Assembly (NCBI GenBank): GCA_947473305.1
Contig: CANJCB010000014.1
Coordinates: 34,128-98,127, forward strand
Source of the DNA: Rhodospirillales bacterium
Lineage (GTDB): Bacteria; Pseudomonadota; Alphaproteobacteria; ATCC43930; CGMCC-115725
DNA: 64,000 nucleotides
Direction of reading: 5' to 3'
Part shown: in pieces, positions 19,032 to 28,917 of the stretch
Numbering within the stretch: position 1 is the stretch's first letter
Layout of the letters: each line of letters starts with the position of its first letter
Translations under genes and position numbers: made by a program
Notes under the pieces: model-generated
The model's input: the letters and a program-made list of their open reading frames with translations, nothing else
Told to the model about the DNA's origin: nothing
Database searches by the model: none

Positions 19032-21713
19032 TCAGGCGGTGGTTTCCACCGCCTTCAGAGAGAGCGCCGCCTGGGCCGCCGCAAGCCGCGCAATCGGCAC
19101 CCGGTAGGGCGAGCAGGAGACGTAGTCGAGCCCGACTTCCTGGCAGAAGCGCACCGAGGCCGGGTCACCACCATGCTCGCCGCAGATCCCCAGCTTCAGG
19201 TTGCGCCGCACCTTGCGGCCGCGCTCCGCCCCGATCCGCACCAATTCGCCGACGCCATCCACATCGATGGTGACGAAGGGATCATGCTCCAGGATGCCGC
19301 GCCGCTCGTAGGCGCCGAGGAAGCTACCCGCGTCGTCGCGGGAAAGCCCGAAGCAGGTTTGGGTCAGGTCGTTGGTGCCGAAGCTGAAGAATTCGGCCGT
19401 CTCGGCGATCTCGCCGGCCCGCAGCGCCGCACGCGGCAGCTCGATCATGGTGCCGGTGAGATATTCAATCTCGACACCGGTTTCCTTTGCCACGTCCACG
19501 CCGATCCGGTCGATCATCTCCTTCAGGATGTCGAACTCCTTCTTGATCGAAACGAGCGGGATCATGATTTCCGGCACGACCTTCTTGCCGGTTTCCTTCT
19601 GGACCACGGCCGCCGCCTCGAAAATCGCCCGGGCCTGCATCTCGTAGATTTCCGGCGCGGTGATCGCAAGCCGGCAGCCGCGGTGGCCCAGCATCGGATT
19701 GCTTTCGTGAAGCACGCCCGCGCGATGACGGATCGTGCCGATATCTATGCCCGTGACACCCGCGATCTCCTCGAATTCCGCATCCGTCCGGGGCAGGAAC
19801 TCGTGGAGCGGCGGATCGAGCAGGCGGATGGTGACCGCAAAGCCCTCCATGATGCGGAAGAGCTCGATGAAATCGACCCGCTGCATCGGCAGGATCTTCG
19901 CGAGCGCCTTGCGGCGGCCCTCCGAATCATCGGCCATGATCATCTCACGGACGGCGATGATCCGGTCGTCGTTGAAGAACATGTGTTCGGTGCGGCAGAG
20001 GCCGATGCCTTCCGCGCCGAAACGGCGGGCGACCTTGGCGTCAAGCGGCGTATCGGCATTGGCGCGCACGCCCATGGTGCGGACGCTGTCGGCCCAGCCC
20101 ATCAGCGTCGAGAAATCGCCCGACAGTTCCGGCTGAACGGTTGCGACCTCGCCCAGCATGACTTCGCCGGTCGAACCGTTGATGGTGATGACCTCGCCCG
20201 CTTTCACCACCTGGTCGCGCGCCGTGATCGTGCCGGCACGGTAGTCGATCCGCAGATCGCCCGCGCCCGCCACGCAAGCCCGGCCCATGCCGCGCGCCAC
20301 GACCGCCGCGTGGCTGGTCATGCCGCCACGGGTCGTCAGGATGCCGCGGGCGGCATGCATGCCGTGAATGTCCTCGGGACTGGTCTCGATCCGGACGAGG
20401 ATGACGGCCGTGCCCTTGGCCGCAGCCTGCTCCGCCTCATTGGCCGAGAAGACGACGATGCCCGAGGCCGCACCCGGCGAGGCCGGCAGTCCGCGCGACA
20501 GCACGTTCTTCGGCGCCTTGGGATCGAGGGTCGGGTGGAGAAGCTGGTCGAGCGACGCGGGATCGATGCGGCGTACCGCCTCCGATTGGGTGATCAACCC
20601 GTCATGCGCCATCTCGACCGCGATCTTGAGCGCCGCCGGAGCGGTCCGCTTGCCGGTGCGGGTCTGGAGCATCCAGAGCTTGCCCTGCTGGACCGTGAAT
20701 TCGATGTCCTGCATGTCGCGGTAATGGGCTTCGAGGGTATCCCGGACCTTCAGAAGCTCGCCGAAAACCACCGGCATGACTTCTTCCATGGCCGGAAGGG
20801 TCGAGCGGTTGGCTTCCTTGCCGGAGACGGTCAGATGCTGCGGTGTCCGGATGCCGGCCACCACGTCCTCGCCCTGGGCGTTGACGAGATATTCACCGTA
20901 GAACTCGTTGATGCCGGTCGAGGGATTACGCGTGAAGGCGACGCCGGTCGCGCAATCGTCGCCCATATTGCCGAAGACCATGGCCTGGACATTGACGGCG
21001 GTGCCCCAGGCGGCCGGGATGTCGTGCAGACGGCGATAGACGATCGCCCGCTGGTTCATCCAGGAGCCGAAAACCGCGCCGATCGCCCCCCAGAGCTGTT
21101 CCTGGGGGTCCTGCGGGAAGGGCTTGCCGAGTTCACGCTCGACGACTTCCTTGTAACCCGCCACAACGTCTTTCCAATGGTCGGCGGTGAGATCCGTGTC
21201 GAGGATCGCGCCCACGTCGTGCTTCTGGTTTTCGAGCAGGTCCTCGAAGCTGTGATGCTCGACGCCCAGCACCACCTGGCCATACATCTGGATGAAGCGG
21301 CGATAGCTGTCATAGGCGAAGCGCTCGTCGCCGCTGCGCTTGGCGAGCCCCTTCACCGTCTCGTCGTTAAGGCCGAGGTTCAGGACCGTGTCCATCATGC
21401 CCGGCATCGAGGCGCGGGCGCCGGAGCGGACCGAGACCAGCAAGGGGTTCTCGGCATCGCCGAAACGCGCGCCGATGGCCTTTTCGAGGTTCTTCAGCGC
21501 GGTAGCGACCTGAACCTCAAGCTCCTTCGGGTAATTCTGCCCGTTATCGTAATAGTGGGTGCAGACGCCGGTCGTGATGGTGAAGCCGGGCGGCACCGGC
21601 AGGCCGAGGTTGCACATCTCGGCAAGGTTGGCACCCTTGCCGCCCAGGAGTTCCTTCATATCGGCGCGCCCATCGGCGCGGCCGTCACCGAAGCTGTAGA
21701 CCCATTGGGACAT
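19032..21713 (-). CDS. ppdK: pyruvate, phosphate dikinase
   Basis: Full-length PPDK of 893 residues. It interconverts pyruvate + ATP + Pi and phosphoenolpyruvate + AMP + PPi. Order: ATP-grasp domain with GGKGANLAEM near residue 24, the swivelling phosphohistidine domain with GGMTSHAAVVARGMG (catalytic His near residue 460), and the PEP/pyruvate TIM barrel with GICGEHGGDP near the C terminus. The ATG at 21713 (MSQWVYSFGDG) fits the family. It is 7 bases downstream of glyS on the same strand, an order found widely in alphaproteobacteria, so it is probably co-transcribed with glyQS. Confidence 0.97.
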   Translation of the reverse strand: MSQWVYSFGDGRADGRADMKELLGGKGANLAEMCNLGLPVPPGFTITTGVCTHYYDNGQNYPKELEVQVATALKNLEKAIGARFGDAENPLLVSVRSGARASMPGMMDTVLNLGLNDETVKGLAKRSGDERFAYDSYRRFIQMYGQVVLGVEHHSFEDLLENQKHDVGAILDTDLTADHWKDVVAGYKEVVERELGKPFPQDPQEQLWGAIGAVFGSWMNQRAIVYRRLHDIPAAWGTAVNVQAMVFGNMGDDCATGVAFTRNPSTGINEFYGEYLVNAQGEDVVAGIRTPQHLTVSGKEANRSTLPAMEEVMPVVFGELLKVRDTLEAHYRDMQDIEFTVQQGKLWMLQTRTGKRTAPAALKIAVEMAHDGLITQSEAVRRIDPASLDQLLHPTLDPKAPKNVLSRGLPASPGAASGIVVFSANEAEQAAAKGTAVILVRIETSPEDIHGMHAARGILTTRGGMTSHAAVVARGMGRACVAGAGDLRIDYRAGTITARDQVVKAGEVITINGSTGEVMLGEVATVQPELSGDFSTLMGWADSVRTMGVRANADTPLDAKVARRFGAEGIGLCRTEHMFFNDDRIIAVREMIMADDSEGRRKALAKILPMQRVDFIELFRIMEGFAVTIRLLDPPLHEFLPRTDAEFEEIAGVTGIDIGTIRHRAGVLHESNPMLGHRGCRLAITAPEIYEMQARAIFEAAAVVQKETGKKVVPEIMIPLVSIKKEFDILKEMIDRIGVDVAKETGVEIEYLTGTMIELPRAALRAGEIAETAEFFSFGTNDLTQTCFGLSRDDAGSFLGAYERRGILEHDPFVTIDVDGVGELVRIGAERGRKVRRNLKLGICGEHGGDPASVRFCQEVGLDYVSCSPYRVPIARLAAAQAALSLKAVETTA

Positions 21714-21720
21714 CGTCCAC

Positions 21721-23802
21721 CTACCCTTCGATCTGCGAGAAATCGGCAATCTTGTTGAGCGTGTTGCGGATCCCCCAAAGCAGCCGCAGGCGATTGGCGC
21801 GCAGCCCCTCGTCCTCGCTATTAACGGTTACGCGCGTAAAAAATTCATCGACGGGCTCCCGCAGCGTTGCGAGCGACCCCATCGCGTCGTTGAACGCCTC
21901 CTGGCCCAGCGAGTTCCCGCTGAGTTTCTGGACATCCGCCAAGCGTTCCGCCAGCGCGCTTTCGGCCGGTTCCACGAAGCGGGCCGCATCCGGCGCGCCG
22001 TCATGGGCCTTGCCGTCCTTGCGCTCCTCGATGCGGACGATGTTCGAGGCGCGGCGATAGGCGACCAGCAGGTTGGCCCCGTCGTCGGACTTCAGGAAAC
22101 CGTCGAGCGCCGAAACCCGCGCCAGGAGGCGGACCAGATCGTCCTCGTCGCCCAGCGCGAAGATCGCGGCGATGAGATCGTGCCGCACGCCTTGTTCCTT
22201 CAAATGCACCTTGAGCCGCTCGGCAAAGAAATCGAGAAGCAGGCGCGCCGTATCCCGGGGCGCGCCCGCCTTGACCTTGATATGGGCGCCGGAGAGGCCC
22301 GCCGCCTGCTCAAATATGGACAAGAGCGGCAGCCGCAGCTTGTTTTCCAGAATGATCCGGATGACGCCCAGCGCGGCACGCCGCAGCGCGAAGGGATCCT
22401 TGGAGCCGGTCGGCGTCTCGCCGATGCCGAAGAAACCGGCCAAGGTGTCGATCTTGTCGGCCAGAGCCACTGCCACCGAAACCGGCGCCGACGGGCAGGC
22501 ATCCTGGGGTCCGAGCGGCGAATAATGCTCGCGGATCGCCTCGGCGACGGCGGCGGATTCGCCATCGGCCCGGGCGTAATAGCGGCCCATCACGCCCTGG
22601 AGATCGGGGAACTCGCCGACCATGCCGCTGGAGAGATCGGCTTTGCACAGGAGCGCCGCTCGTTGGGCTTCGGCGGCGTCGCAGCCGGGAATGGCCGGGG
22701 CGATGGCCTTAACGAGGCCCTGCATCCGGCTGATCTTGTCTTCGAGCGTGCCGAGCGAGGCGTGGAAGATCCGCTCCACAAGCTTCGGCACCCGGGACTC
22801 GAGCTTCGCCTTGCGATCCTGATCCCAGAAGAAGCGCGCATCGGAGAGCCTTGCCCGCAGTACCCGCTCGTTGCCGGCGACGATGGCCTTGCCGCCATCG
22901 TCCGTTCGCACATTGGCAACGACCAGGAAATAGGGTGCCAGAGCGCCCTTGCCGTCGAGACAGGCGAAATACTTCTGATGCGCCCGCATGGAGGTGGTGA
23001 GCACCTCGGAGGGCAGGTCCATGAAGTCCTGGTCGATCGAGCCGGTCAGCACCACGGGGAATTCGACGAGGCCCATCACTTCGTCGAGCAGACCCTGATC
23101 CGGCTTCACCGTAACCTGCACCTTGGCCGCCGCTGCGGCGAGCCCCGAGGCGATGGTCTTCCGGCGGTCCTCCGGATCAAGCAGGACCGACGCCTGCGAC
23201 AGCTTCGCCTGATAGTCGGCAAAATCCTTCACGGTGATCGCGCCGGGCGCCAGGAAGCGGTGTCCTTGGGTCGTATCGCCGACCGGGATCCCGTCGAGCG
23301 GGATCGGCACGACCTTGCCGTCGAAAAGACAGATCGCGCTGGTCAGCGGTCGGACCCAGCGGAACCCAGCGGCGGGAAAGCGCATGGATTTGGGCCAGGG
23401 GAAGCCGGTCACAACCTCGCGCAGGAGATCCGGCAGGACCTCGGCCGTGGGACGCCCCGATTTCTTAATGATCGCGAAATAGAAGACGCCCTTGCCGGTG
23501 TCCCGTTCCTCGCATTGGTCGAGCGAGGCGACGCCCGCGCCCCGCAAGAACCCTTGGACCGCGGCATCCGGCGAGCCGACGCGGGGTCCCTTGCGCTCCT
23601 CGCTGACATCGGGCTGCGCCGCGGGCAGCCCTTCTACCACCAGCGCCAGCCGGCGCGGCGTCACATAGGACCGGGCAGCCTCATAGGCGAGGCCCGCGGC
23701 CTTCAGCCGGTCCTCCGTCAGGCGCTGGAAATCCTCAGCGGCGCGGCGCTGCATGCGCGCCGGGATTTCTTCGGAAAAGAGTTCGACCAGAAGCTGCGGC
23801 AT
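21721..23802 (-). CDS. glyS: glycine--tRNA ligase, beta subunit
   Basis: A 693-residue beta subunit of the bacterial tetrameric (alpha2beta2) glycyl-tRNA synthetase, starting [17 protein letters not shown] as in the family. It includes the conserved TRRLAL-type region (here [10 protein letters not shown]), an HD-like domain ([13 protein letters not shown]), and a C-terminal anticodon-binding domain ([20 protein letters not shown]). It binds tRNA-Gly while the alpha subunit activates glycine. It lies one base downstream of glyQ. Confidence 0.97.
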   Translation of the reverse strand: MPQLLVELFSEEIPARMQRRAAEDFQRLTEDRLKAAGLAYEAARSYVTPRRLALVVEGLPAAQPDVSEERKGPRVGSPDAAVQGFLRGAGVASLDQCEERDTGKGVFYFAIIKKSGRPTAEVLPDLLREVVTGFPWPKSMRFPAAGFRWVRPLTSAICLFDGKVVPIPLDGIPVGDTTQGHRFLAPGAITVKDFADYQAKLSQASVLLDPEDRRKTIASGLAAAAAKVQVTVKPDQGLLDEVMGLVEFPVVLTGSIDQDFMDLPSEVLTTSMRAHQKYFACLDGKGALAPYFLVVANVRTDDGGKAIVAGNERVLRARLSDARFFWDQDRKAKLESRVPKLVERIFHASLGTLEDKISRMQGLVKAIAPAIPGCDAAEAQRAALLCKADLSSGMVGEFPDLQGVMGRYYARADGESAAVAEAIREHYSPLGPQDACPSAPVSVAVALADKIDTLAGFFGIGETPTGSKDPFALRRAALGVIRIILENKLRLPLLSIFEQAAGLSGAHIKVKAGAPRDTARLLLDFFAERLKVHLKEQGVRHDLIAAIFALGDEDDLVRLLARVSALDGFLKSDDGANLLVAYRRASNIVRIEERKDGKAHDGAPDAARFVEPAESALAERLADVQKLSGNSLGQEAFNDAMGSLATLREPVDEFFTRVTVNSEDEGLRANRLRLLWGIRNTLNKIADFSQIEG

Positions 23803-23803
23803 C

Positions 23804-24769
23804 TTAAGTACCCGCCCCTTGCCCGAGCCAGCCTTCGCAACAGGCCTTGGCCAGGGCCCGAACCCGGCCGATATAGGCGGCGCGTTCCGTCACCGAGATG
23901 ACGCCCCGCGCGTCCAGCAGGTTGAAGCGGTGGCTCGCCTTGATGCATTGGTCATAGGCCGGAAGCGGCAGATTGCGGTCGAGGAGCGCCTTGCATTCCT
24001 TCTCCGCATCGGCGAAGTGGCGCAGGAGCTGCTCGGTATCCGCCGCCTCGAAATTATAGGTCGAGAACTCGAATTCGGCCCGCTTGAAGATATCCCCGTA
24101 GGTCACACCCTCGTTGTTATAGGCGAGGTCATAGACGTTATCGACGCCCTGGACATACATGATGAGGCGTTCGAGCCCATAGGTAAGCTCGGTCGAAACC
24201 GGATCGCATTCGATCCCGCCCACTTGCTGGAAATAGGTGAATTGGGAAACCTCCATCCCATCCACCCAGACTTCCCAGCCCAGACCCCAGGCACCCAGCG
24301 TCGGGCTTTCCCAGTCGTCCTCAACGAAGCGGATGTCGTGCTTGCTCCGGTCGATGCCCAGGACTTCCAGGCTCTTCAGGTAGAGATCCTGGCTGTCGGC
24401 CGGCGCGGGCTTCAGGATGACCTGGAACTGGTAATAATGCTGGAGGCGGTTCGGGTTCTCGCCATAGCGCCCATCGGTCGGGCGGCGCGACGGCTGGACA
24501 TAGGCAGCCTTCCAGGGCTTCAGCCCCAGGGCGCGCAGGGTCGTCGCCGGATGGAAGGTACCCGCGCCCATCTCGGCATCATAGGGTTGCAGAATCACGC
24601 ATCCCTGCTGCGCCCAAAAGGACTGAAGCTTTAGGATGAGCGCCTGGAAGCTGTTGTCAGCTGCGCCTGAGGACAAAATGCTGGAACCTAGTCGGGATTG
24701 ATGGTGCGGCGCAAAATAGTCGTCACGCCCGAGATAATCAAGGAGAGCCCCCGCGACAGATCGCGGCAC
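23804..24769 (-). CDS. glyQ: glycine--tRNA ligase, alpha subunit
   Basis: Class II catalytic alpha subunit. The conserved core starts at [18 protein letters not shown], continues through [16 protein letters not shown], and includes [19 protein letters not shown] and [21 protein letters not shown], all diagnostic. The start is uncertain. The frame can open at a GTG at 24769, giving 321 residues with a non-family N-terminal extension, or at a TTG at 24676, giving about 290 residues, the usual length. No ATG lies between them and neither has a strong ribosome-binding site. Confidence 0.95.
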   Translation of the reverse strand: MPRSVAGALLDYLGRDDYFAPHHQSRLGSSILSSGAADNSFQALILKLQSFWAQQGCVILQPYDAEMGAGTFHPATTLRALGLKPWKAAYVQPSRRPTDGRYGENPNRLQHYYQFQVILKPAPADSQDLYLKSLEVLGIDRSKHDIRFVEDDWESPTLGAWGLGWEVWVDGMEVSQFTYFQQVGGIECDPVSTELTYGLERLIMYVQGVDNVYDLAYNNEGVTYGDIFKRAEFEFSTYNFEAADTEQLLRHFADAEKECKALLDRNLPLPAYDQCIKASHRFNLLDARGVISVTERAAYIGRVRALAKACCEGWLGQGAGT

Positions 24770-24781
24770 AACCTCAAGAGA

Positions 24782-25030
24782 TCAGCGCCGCCCGGGACAA
24801 TCCGGCCGACCGCAGGCCGTGGCGCTGACCGAAGCGACGTAGGAACCGCAGACCCGGCACTGCACTAGGTCTTCCGCCTGGAGCGTTTGCGGCCGAACGG
24901 GCGCCGGCGGCGGCTGTCGGCGCTTGATCGCGCGGTGGATCTCGTCGATCCGCCCGGCATATTTGAAAGCGTACCAGACCGCCGCAATAACCAGCGCGAT
25001 GAGAAGAAATTTTCCGATAGGGCCGCCCAT
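24782..25030 (-). CDS. small membrane protein with zinc-ribbon-like tail
   Basis: An 82-residue protein with an N-terminal membrane helix (FLLIALVIAAVWYAFKYAG), a basic, proline-rich linker, and a C-terminal four-cysteine cluster C-x2-C ... C-x4-C (QCRVCGSYV, ACGRPDCPG) that could bind zinc. It sits between the S49 peptidase and glyQ on the same strand. I recall such small proteins next to glyQ in other alphaproteobacteria, but no function is assigned. Confidence 0.75.
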   Translation of the reverse strand: MGGPIGKFLLIALVIAAVWYAFKYAGRIDEIHRAIKRRQPPPAPVRPQTLQAEDLVQCRVCGSYVASVSATACGRPDCPGRR

Positions 25031-25076
25031 ACTCGGGTTTAAGGCGCAGGCCGGCTCGCCGTCAAGCAGCGCGGCG

Positions 25077-25940
25077 TCAAAGCCCGAACCTGCTCCAGGC
25101 GAAACGCTCTTCCAGAAGAGCCATCAGATCGGCGGCGACTTCCCCGGTTTCCCGGTGGCGGGCGAAGAATGGAAGCCGCATCTGGAACCATCCCCGGCGC
25201 GCGGGAATGAGACGAAGCCTCACCTTGTCGCCGAAACGGCTGCGCATCACACCCCGAAGATCCCCGATTCCGTCGATGAGGCCATATTTCAGGGCCATGC
25301 GGCCGGTGAAGACATCGCCCGTGAAAAGATCTTTCTCCGTCGAGAGCCTCGCACCCCGGCGGCTCCGCACGAGTTCCTTGAAGCTTTCGTGCATATCCCG
25401 CTGGATCGCCTTCAGCCTGTCCACGTCTTAAGGATCTTCGGCGCTGAAAGGATCCAACAGCGATTTATTCTCCCCGGCGGTATAGACCCGGCGCTCGATG
25501 CCGAGACGCCGAATGAGATCCGTGAAGCCGAAGCTCGCGGTGATCACGCCGATGGAACCCAGGATCGACGTGTCCTCGGCGAAGATTTCGTCGCCGGCCA
25601 GCGCCAGCCAGTAACCGCCGGAGGCCGCGACATCCTCCGCGAAAGCGATAACCGGGACATTCTTTTCCGCCGCGAGCTGACGAATACGGCGATAGATCAA
25701 TTGCGACTGCACCGGCGCCCCGCCCGGGGAATTGATCGCCAGGGCCACCGCCGCCAGCCCTCTTTGGGAAAAGGCGCGGCGGATCTGCGGCGCGAGGCCG
25801 GCGAGCGAAAGCGCGCGCCGTCCCCTGGCCGAAATCACGCCATCGAGCCGGAGCACGGCCACGACCGGCGCCGGCTTTTTGAGGAACGGCAGAAAATCGC
25901 GAAGAGCCATCGGTCCAAGATAAGGACTGGGCATCGGCAT
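25077..25940 (-). pseudogene. S49-family peptidase (SppA/SohB-like) interrupted by an in-frame TAA
   Basis: One continuous frame encodes an S49 signal-peptide-peptidase-like serine protease of about 287 residues, broken by TAA (forward bases 25428-25430). Upstream of the stop are the substrate-binding NSPGG region, the nucleophile Ser in DVAASGGYW, and the likely general-base Lys in AGENKSLLDPF. Downstream, in the same frame, the homology resumes at once (DRLKAIQRDMHESFKELVRSRRG) for about 115 residues to the normal end. A GTG codon sits 3 bases after the TAA and could restart translation. The upstream start is either ATG 25940 or ATG 25910. No frameshift is needed; a single G, C or A to T change at the codon's first base would explain it. 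Confidence 0.88.
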
Positions 25941-25972
25941 TACCACATCGGCAGCGCTCCAATCCCCCAGCC

Positions 25973-26710
25973 TCAGAGGTCGAGAGCCGCACCTCCGCGC
26001 AGGACCGCCTCGGCCGCTGCCGTGAAGGCCCCATTCGCCTCGTGAAGGAGGAGCCCGGGCGCGAGCCGGGTCGGCGTCGCCACGTCCTTCCGGCCGCGCA
26101 CCAGCACGCGCTTGGCTGCCTTGCCCGCTCCGGGCCAAAGCGGAAAGACGACGATCTCCCCGACCCGCCCGGTTATTTCCCCCAAAAGCCCATCCAACCG
26201 GTCCGCGCGATGGATGAAAGTGATGCTGCCCTTGGGCCGCGCCATGGCGAGCGCGAATCTTACCCAGGCCCGAAGATCGGCCTCGCCCTCGACATGAGCC
26301 TCGCGGCGACTGGGGTCGCCCGGCGGCGTGGCGCTCCCTTCCTCCAGAAACGGCGGATTCGCCATGACGTGGTTGAAAGAGCCGGGTTCCAGGCGGGGCG
26401 GCGGCCGCAGGAGATCCCCTTGCATGATAGCCACGCGACCGGCGACGCCGTTCAGCTCGATATTCTCCCCGCCGAGCCGGACGAGATCGCGCTGGATTTC
26501 GATGCCCGCGATCCGGCACCCCCCCTGGCGCGCGGCGAGGCAAAGCGCCGCCGCCCCCACGCCGCAGCCGATATCCAGCACCGCGTCGGCCTGGCCCGCG
26601 GGGATCGAAGCGGCAAGCAAGACGGGGTCGATGGCGGCTCGGTATCCCTGGACTGGCTGCCTCAGACGAACCCGGCCGCCCAGCAGGGCGTTCTCGGTCG
26701 CCTCGATCAC
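25973..26710 (-). CDS. TrmN6-like tRNA (adenine-N6) methyltransferase
   Basis: A 245-residue Rossmann methyltransferase. The SAM site VLDIGCGVGAAALCLA is near residue 45, and the catalytic N-P-P-F motif of N6-adenine methylases lies in VMANPPFLEEG. The whole plan matches YfiC/TrmN, which methylates A37 of tRNA1-Val. The start is a GTG at 26710, overlapping the upstream DUF2007 stop. Substrate specificity is inferred from family resemblance only. Confidence 0.85.
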   Translation of the reverse strand: MIEATENALLGGRVRLRQPVQGYRAAIDPVLLAASIPAGQADAVLDIGCGVGAAALCLAARQGGCRIAGIEIQRDLVRLGGENIELNGVAGRVAIMQGDLLRPPPRLEPGSFNHVMANPPFLEEGSATPPGDPSRREAHVEGEADLRAWVRFALAMARPKGSITFIHRADRLDGLLGEITGRVGEIVVFPLWPGAGKAAKRVLVRGRKDVATPTRLAPGLLLHEANGAFTAAAEAVLRGGAALDL

Positions 26711-26919
26711 GAAGCTTCCTCACCCGCCTCGGCGAGGAGGTTCCGGGCCGCCTCAAGATCGTCGTCGGCGACCATCAACCGACGCTGGATCGCCCCGATG
26801 CTGCCTTCGATGATGCTGGTGTATTGATCGAAGATAACGGCCGGGATGCCCTCCCCGGCAAGCAGCGCCTCGATCCAGGAGAGCCGGACCGGATCGTTCG
26901 AACGGAGGAGTTCCTTCAT
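26707..26919 (-). CDS. DUF2007-family protein
   Basis: A 70-residue protein starting MKELLRSNDPVRLSWIEALL, the hallmark of DUF2007 (putative signal-transducing proteins, PII-like fold). It has the family pattern of an early LxxxG-I-x-A segment and a C-terminal L-M-V-x-x-x-D-L-x-x-A-x-x-L-L motif. It overlaps the methyltransferase start by three bases, so the pair is coupled. Function unknown. Confidence 0.85.
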   Translation of the reverse strand: MKELLRSNDPVRLSWIEALLAGEGIPAVIFDQYTSIIEGSIGAIQRRLMVADDDLEAARNLLAEAGEEAS

Positions 26920-27069
26920 CGAAAAGGCTGCCAGATGCTGTCGGCGGAACCGGCCGTTGGCCGGACTTGACCGGCTCGGCAACGCCTCTATGCTCGCCCC
27001 CAATGGAAAAACCGTCAAGCTGGCGCCCTTCGGGACGGCGGATGACGAGGCGGATGAAAGGGGCGCGGT

Positions 27070-28092
27070 TTGGCGCTGGTTGCCAGTTTGACGGACAGCG
27101 AGGGAATGAGGGCAGGCAACGCCCTCGACCGGCTCGCCACCCTTCTCAAGACCGATATGGATGCGGTCAATACCCTCATTCTCGACCGCATGCAGAGCCC
27201 GGTTGCGCTCATTCCGCAGCTTGCCGGGCACATCATCGCGGCCGGTGGCAAGCGGCTCCGGCCGATGCTGACCCTTGCCGCCGCCCGGCTTTGCGGCTAT
27301 CGCGGCGAGCGCCATATCGCCTTGGCGGCGGCCGTGGAATTCATCCACACGGCGACGCTTCTCCACGACGATGTCGTCGATGCCAGCGATCTGCGCCGGG
27401 GGTTGGCGACGGCCAATGCGGTCTGGGGCAACAAGCCCTCGGTCCTGGTCGGGGATTTTCTCTTCAGCCGCGCCTTTCAGCTCATGGTGGAGGACGGGTC
27501 CCTGAAGGTCCTGGGCATCCTCTCCCATGCCTCCGCGGTGATCGCCGAGGGAGAAGTGCTGCAACTCGTGACCTCGAACGACGTTACCACGACGGAAGAA
27601 GCCTACCTCGAAGTCATCCGCTCCAAGACCGCCCAGCTCTTCGCCGCCGCCAGCCGCATCGGCGCCGTGCTGATGGACCGGCCCCAGGCCGAGGAGACGG
27701 CACTCGAGGCCTATGGCCGCAATCTCGGCATCGCCTTCCAGCTCGTCGACGACATGCTGGATTATTCCGCCCGCCAGGCCGAACTCGGCAAGACCGTCGG
27801 CGACGATTTCCGCGACGGCAAGCTGACATTGCCGGTGGTGCTCGCCCTGCAGCAGGCCCAGGGCGATGAGCCGGAATTCTGGCGGCGGACGCTGGAGGAT
27901 CTGGACCAGACCGACGCCGATCTCGACCGGGCCTTGGCGCTCATGGCGAAATACGGGACGCTCACCGCCACCCTCGAACGTGCGAAGATCTATGGCGAGG
28001 AAGCGCGGCAAGCCCTTGCCAACTTCGCACCCGGTGCAGAAAAGCAGGCCCTCCTGGACGTGATCGATTTTTGCCTGGAGCGCGGCTATTAG
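27070..28092 (+). CDS. ispB: polyprenyl diphosphate synthase (octaprenyl-type)
   Basis: A 340-residue trans-isoprenyl diphosphate synthase. The first Asp-rich motif is LLHDDVVDASDLRRG near residue 97 and the second is QLVDDMLDY near residue 225, with GKRLRP and K-T-A-Q-L-F in between. It makes the long ubiquinone side chain from FPP and IPP. The reading starts at TTG 27070 with AAAGGGG upstream; an ATG at 27106 would shorten it by 12 residues. It is divergent from the DUF2007/methyltransferase pair and followed by tRNA-Pro. Confidence 0.92.
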   Translation: MALVASLTDSEGMRAGNALDRLATLLKTDMDAVNTLILDRMQSPVALIPQLAGHIIAAGGKRLRPMLTLAAARLCGYRGERHIALAAAVEFIHTATLLHDDVVDASDLRRGLATANAVWGNKPSVLVGDFLFSRAFQLMVEDGSLKVLGILSHASAVIAEGEVLQLVTSNDVTTTEEAYLEVIRSKTAQLFAAASRIGAVLMDRPQAEETALEAYGRNLGIAFQLVDDMLDYSARQAELGKTVGDDFRDGKLTLPVVLALQQAQGDEPEFWRRTLEDLDQTDADLDRALALMAKYGTLTATLERAKIYGEEARQALANFAPGAEKQALLDVIDFCLERGY

Positions 28093-28153
28093 GCGGGAGC
28101 CGATAGCGGTTGCAGCCTCACCCATTAGGCGTTATAGGTCCCGCCCGCAGTGA

Positions 28154-28230
28154 CGGAGTGTAGCTCAGCCTGGTAGAGCACTGCTTTCGGGAGGCAGGGG
28201 CCGGAGGTTCGAATCCTCTCACTCCGACCA
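28154..28230 (+). tRNA. tRNA-Pro(CGG)
   Basis: A 77-base cloverleaf. Acceptor arms CGGAGTG (28154-28160) and CACTCCG (28220-28226) pair fully. The D arm GCTC/GAGC, the anticodon stem CTGCT/GGCAG with loop TTCGGGA (anticodon CGG, reads CCG), and the T arm GGAGG-TTCGAAT-CCTCT all fit. The discriminator A and encoded CCA end at 28230. Confidence 0.97.
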
Positions 28231-28234
28231 GCGT

Positions 28235-28273
28235 AAAAGGCCAGTGTGACCATAGGGTCCGCTGGCCTTTTTT
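28235..28273 (+). terminator. Rho-independent terminator after tRNA-Pro
   Basis: Arms AAAAGGCCAG (28235-28244) and CTGGCCTTTT (28262-28271) are fully complementary across a 17-base loop, and T residues continue to 28273. It lies 4 bases after the tRNA CCA end. Confidence 0.9.
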
Positions 28274-28625
28274 GCGCGGTCCCGAGCGCAATAGCCGCGC
28301 AATCTCGCCTATGGCCCGTTAAAAATTCAGCGTGCCCCAAATTAAGCAGAAGATAGTGCCGAAATCAGGTTTCGGTAAAATATGCCCCAAGAGGGCCGGT
28401 TTACTTGGCTAGCGGCCGGCAAAATCCCCGCAAAACCCGGGCGGTTTTTCGAACTTAAATCACCAGGATTGCAAAGTGACTCGATTATCTCCATTTTAGC
28501 GTTGTCGATCCGTTTGGCTCGGTCTGCTCTCTTCGCTCAATCGAGCGCCGGGCTCGCTCTCCGCTCCTTCCTGTTGACCCGACCGCAGAGACCTGCGTTC
28601 GGCACTTCCTTCTGAAAGAACTATC
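28274..28625. other. 352-base region between tRNA-Pro terminator and cold-shock gene
   Basis: No convincing protein gene; an open frame of 77 codons at 28382-28615 lacks protein character. The right half (about 28500-28625) is probably the long 5' leader of the cold-shock gene, as csp leaders commonly are. No clear promoter boxes or integration-site repeat of the tRNA end were found. Confidence 0.5.
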
Positions 28626-28835
28626 ATGGCTATAGGCACCGTTAAGTGGTTCAACGGTCAAAAAGGTTACGGATTCATCCAGCCCGAGAGCGGTGAGCCG
28701 GATGTTTTCGTGCACATCTCCGCCGTTGAGCGCGCCGGTCTTTCCGGGCTCGTCGACGGGCAGAAGATCTCGTTCGAGCCGCAGCGCGATCCCAAGCGCG
28801 GCAAGGTTTCGGCGGAGAACCTGAAGGCCGTTTGA
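28626..28835 (+). CDS. cold-shock protein, CspA family
   Basis: A 69-residue single cold-shock domain starting [23 protein letters not shown]1 (KGYGFI) and RNP2 (VFVHIS) are intact, giving a single-strand RNA/DNA chaperone that melts mRNA structure. It has a long untranslated leader and its own terminator immediately downstream, so expression is probably controlled at the mRNA level. Confidence 0.97.
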   Translation: MAIGTVKWFNGQKGYGFIQPESGEPDVFVHISAVERAGLSGLVDGQKISFEPQRDPKRGKVSAENLKAV

Positions 28836-28853
28836 TCCCGATCGGTTCCAGGC

Positions 28854-28880
28854 AAAGAGGCGCCCCTGCGGCGCCTCTTT
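28854..28880 (+). terminator. Rho-independent terminator after cold-shock gene
   Basis: Perfect 11-bp stem AAAGAGGCGCC / GGCGCCTCTTT (28854-28864 and 28870-28880) with a 5-base loop; the T-rich 3' arm and following TCGTTCTT provide the tract. Confidence 0.88.
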
Positions 28881-28917
28881 CGTTCTTGCCTTGCCTTCTC
28901 GATTACGGTGCACAGAC

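Noticed and set aside
19173..21758. 861-codon open frame antisense to ppdK
   Set aside because: It mirrors the full ppdK gene, whose motifs are unmistakable; long antisense frames are expected in GC-rich DNA. Its product is rich in Arg, Gly, His and Asp with no domain.
22003..23901. 632-codon frame antisense to glyS
   Set aside because: Shadow of glyS; no ribosome-binding site or protein character.
28382..28615. 77-codon frame before the cold-shock gene
   Set aside because: Better explained as the long csp leader; residue content is leader-like and not conserved-looking.
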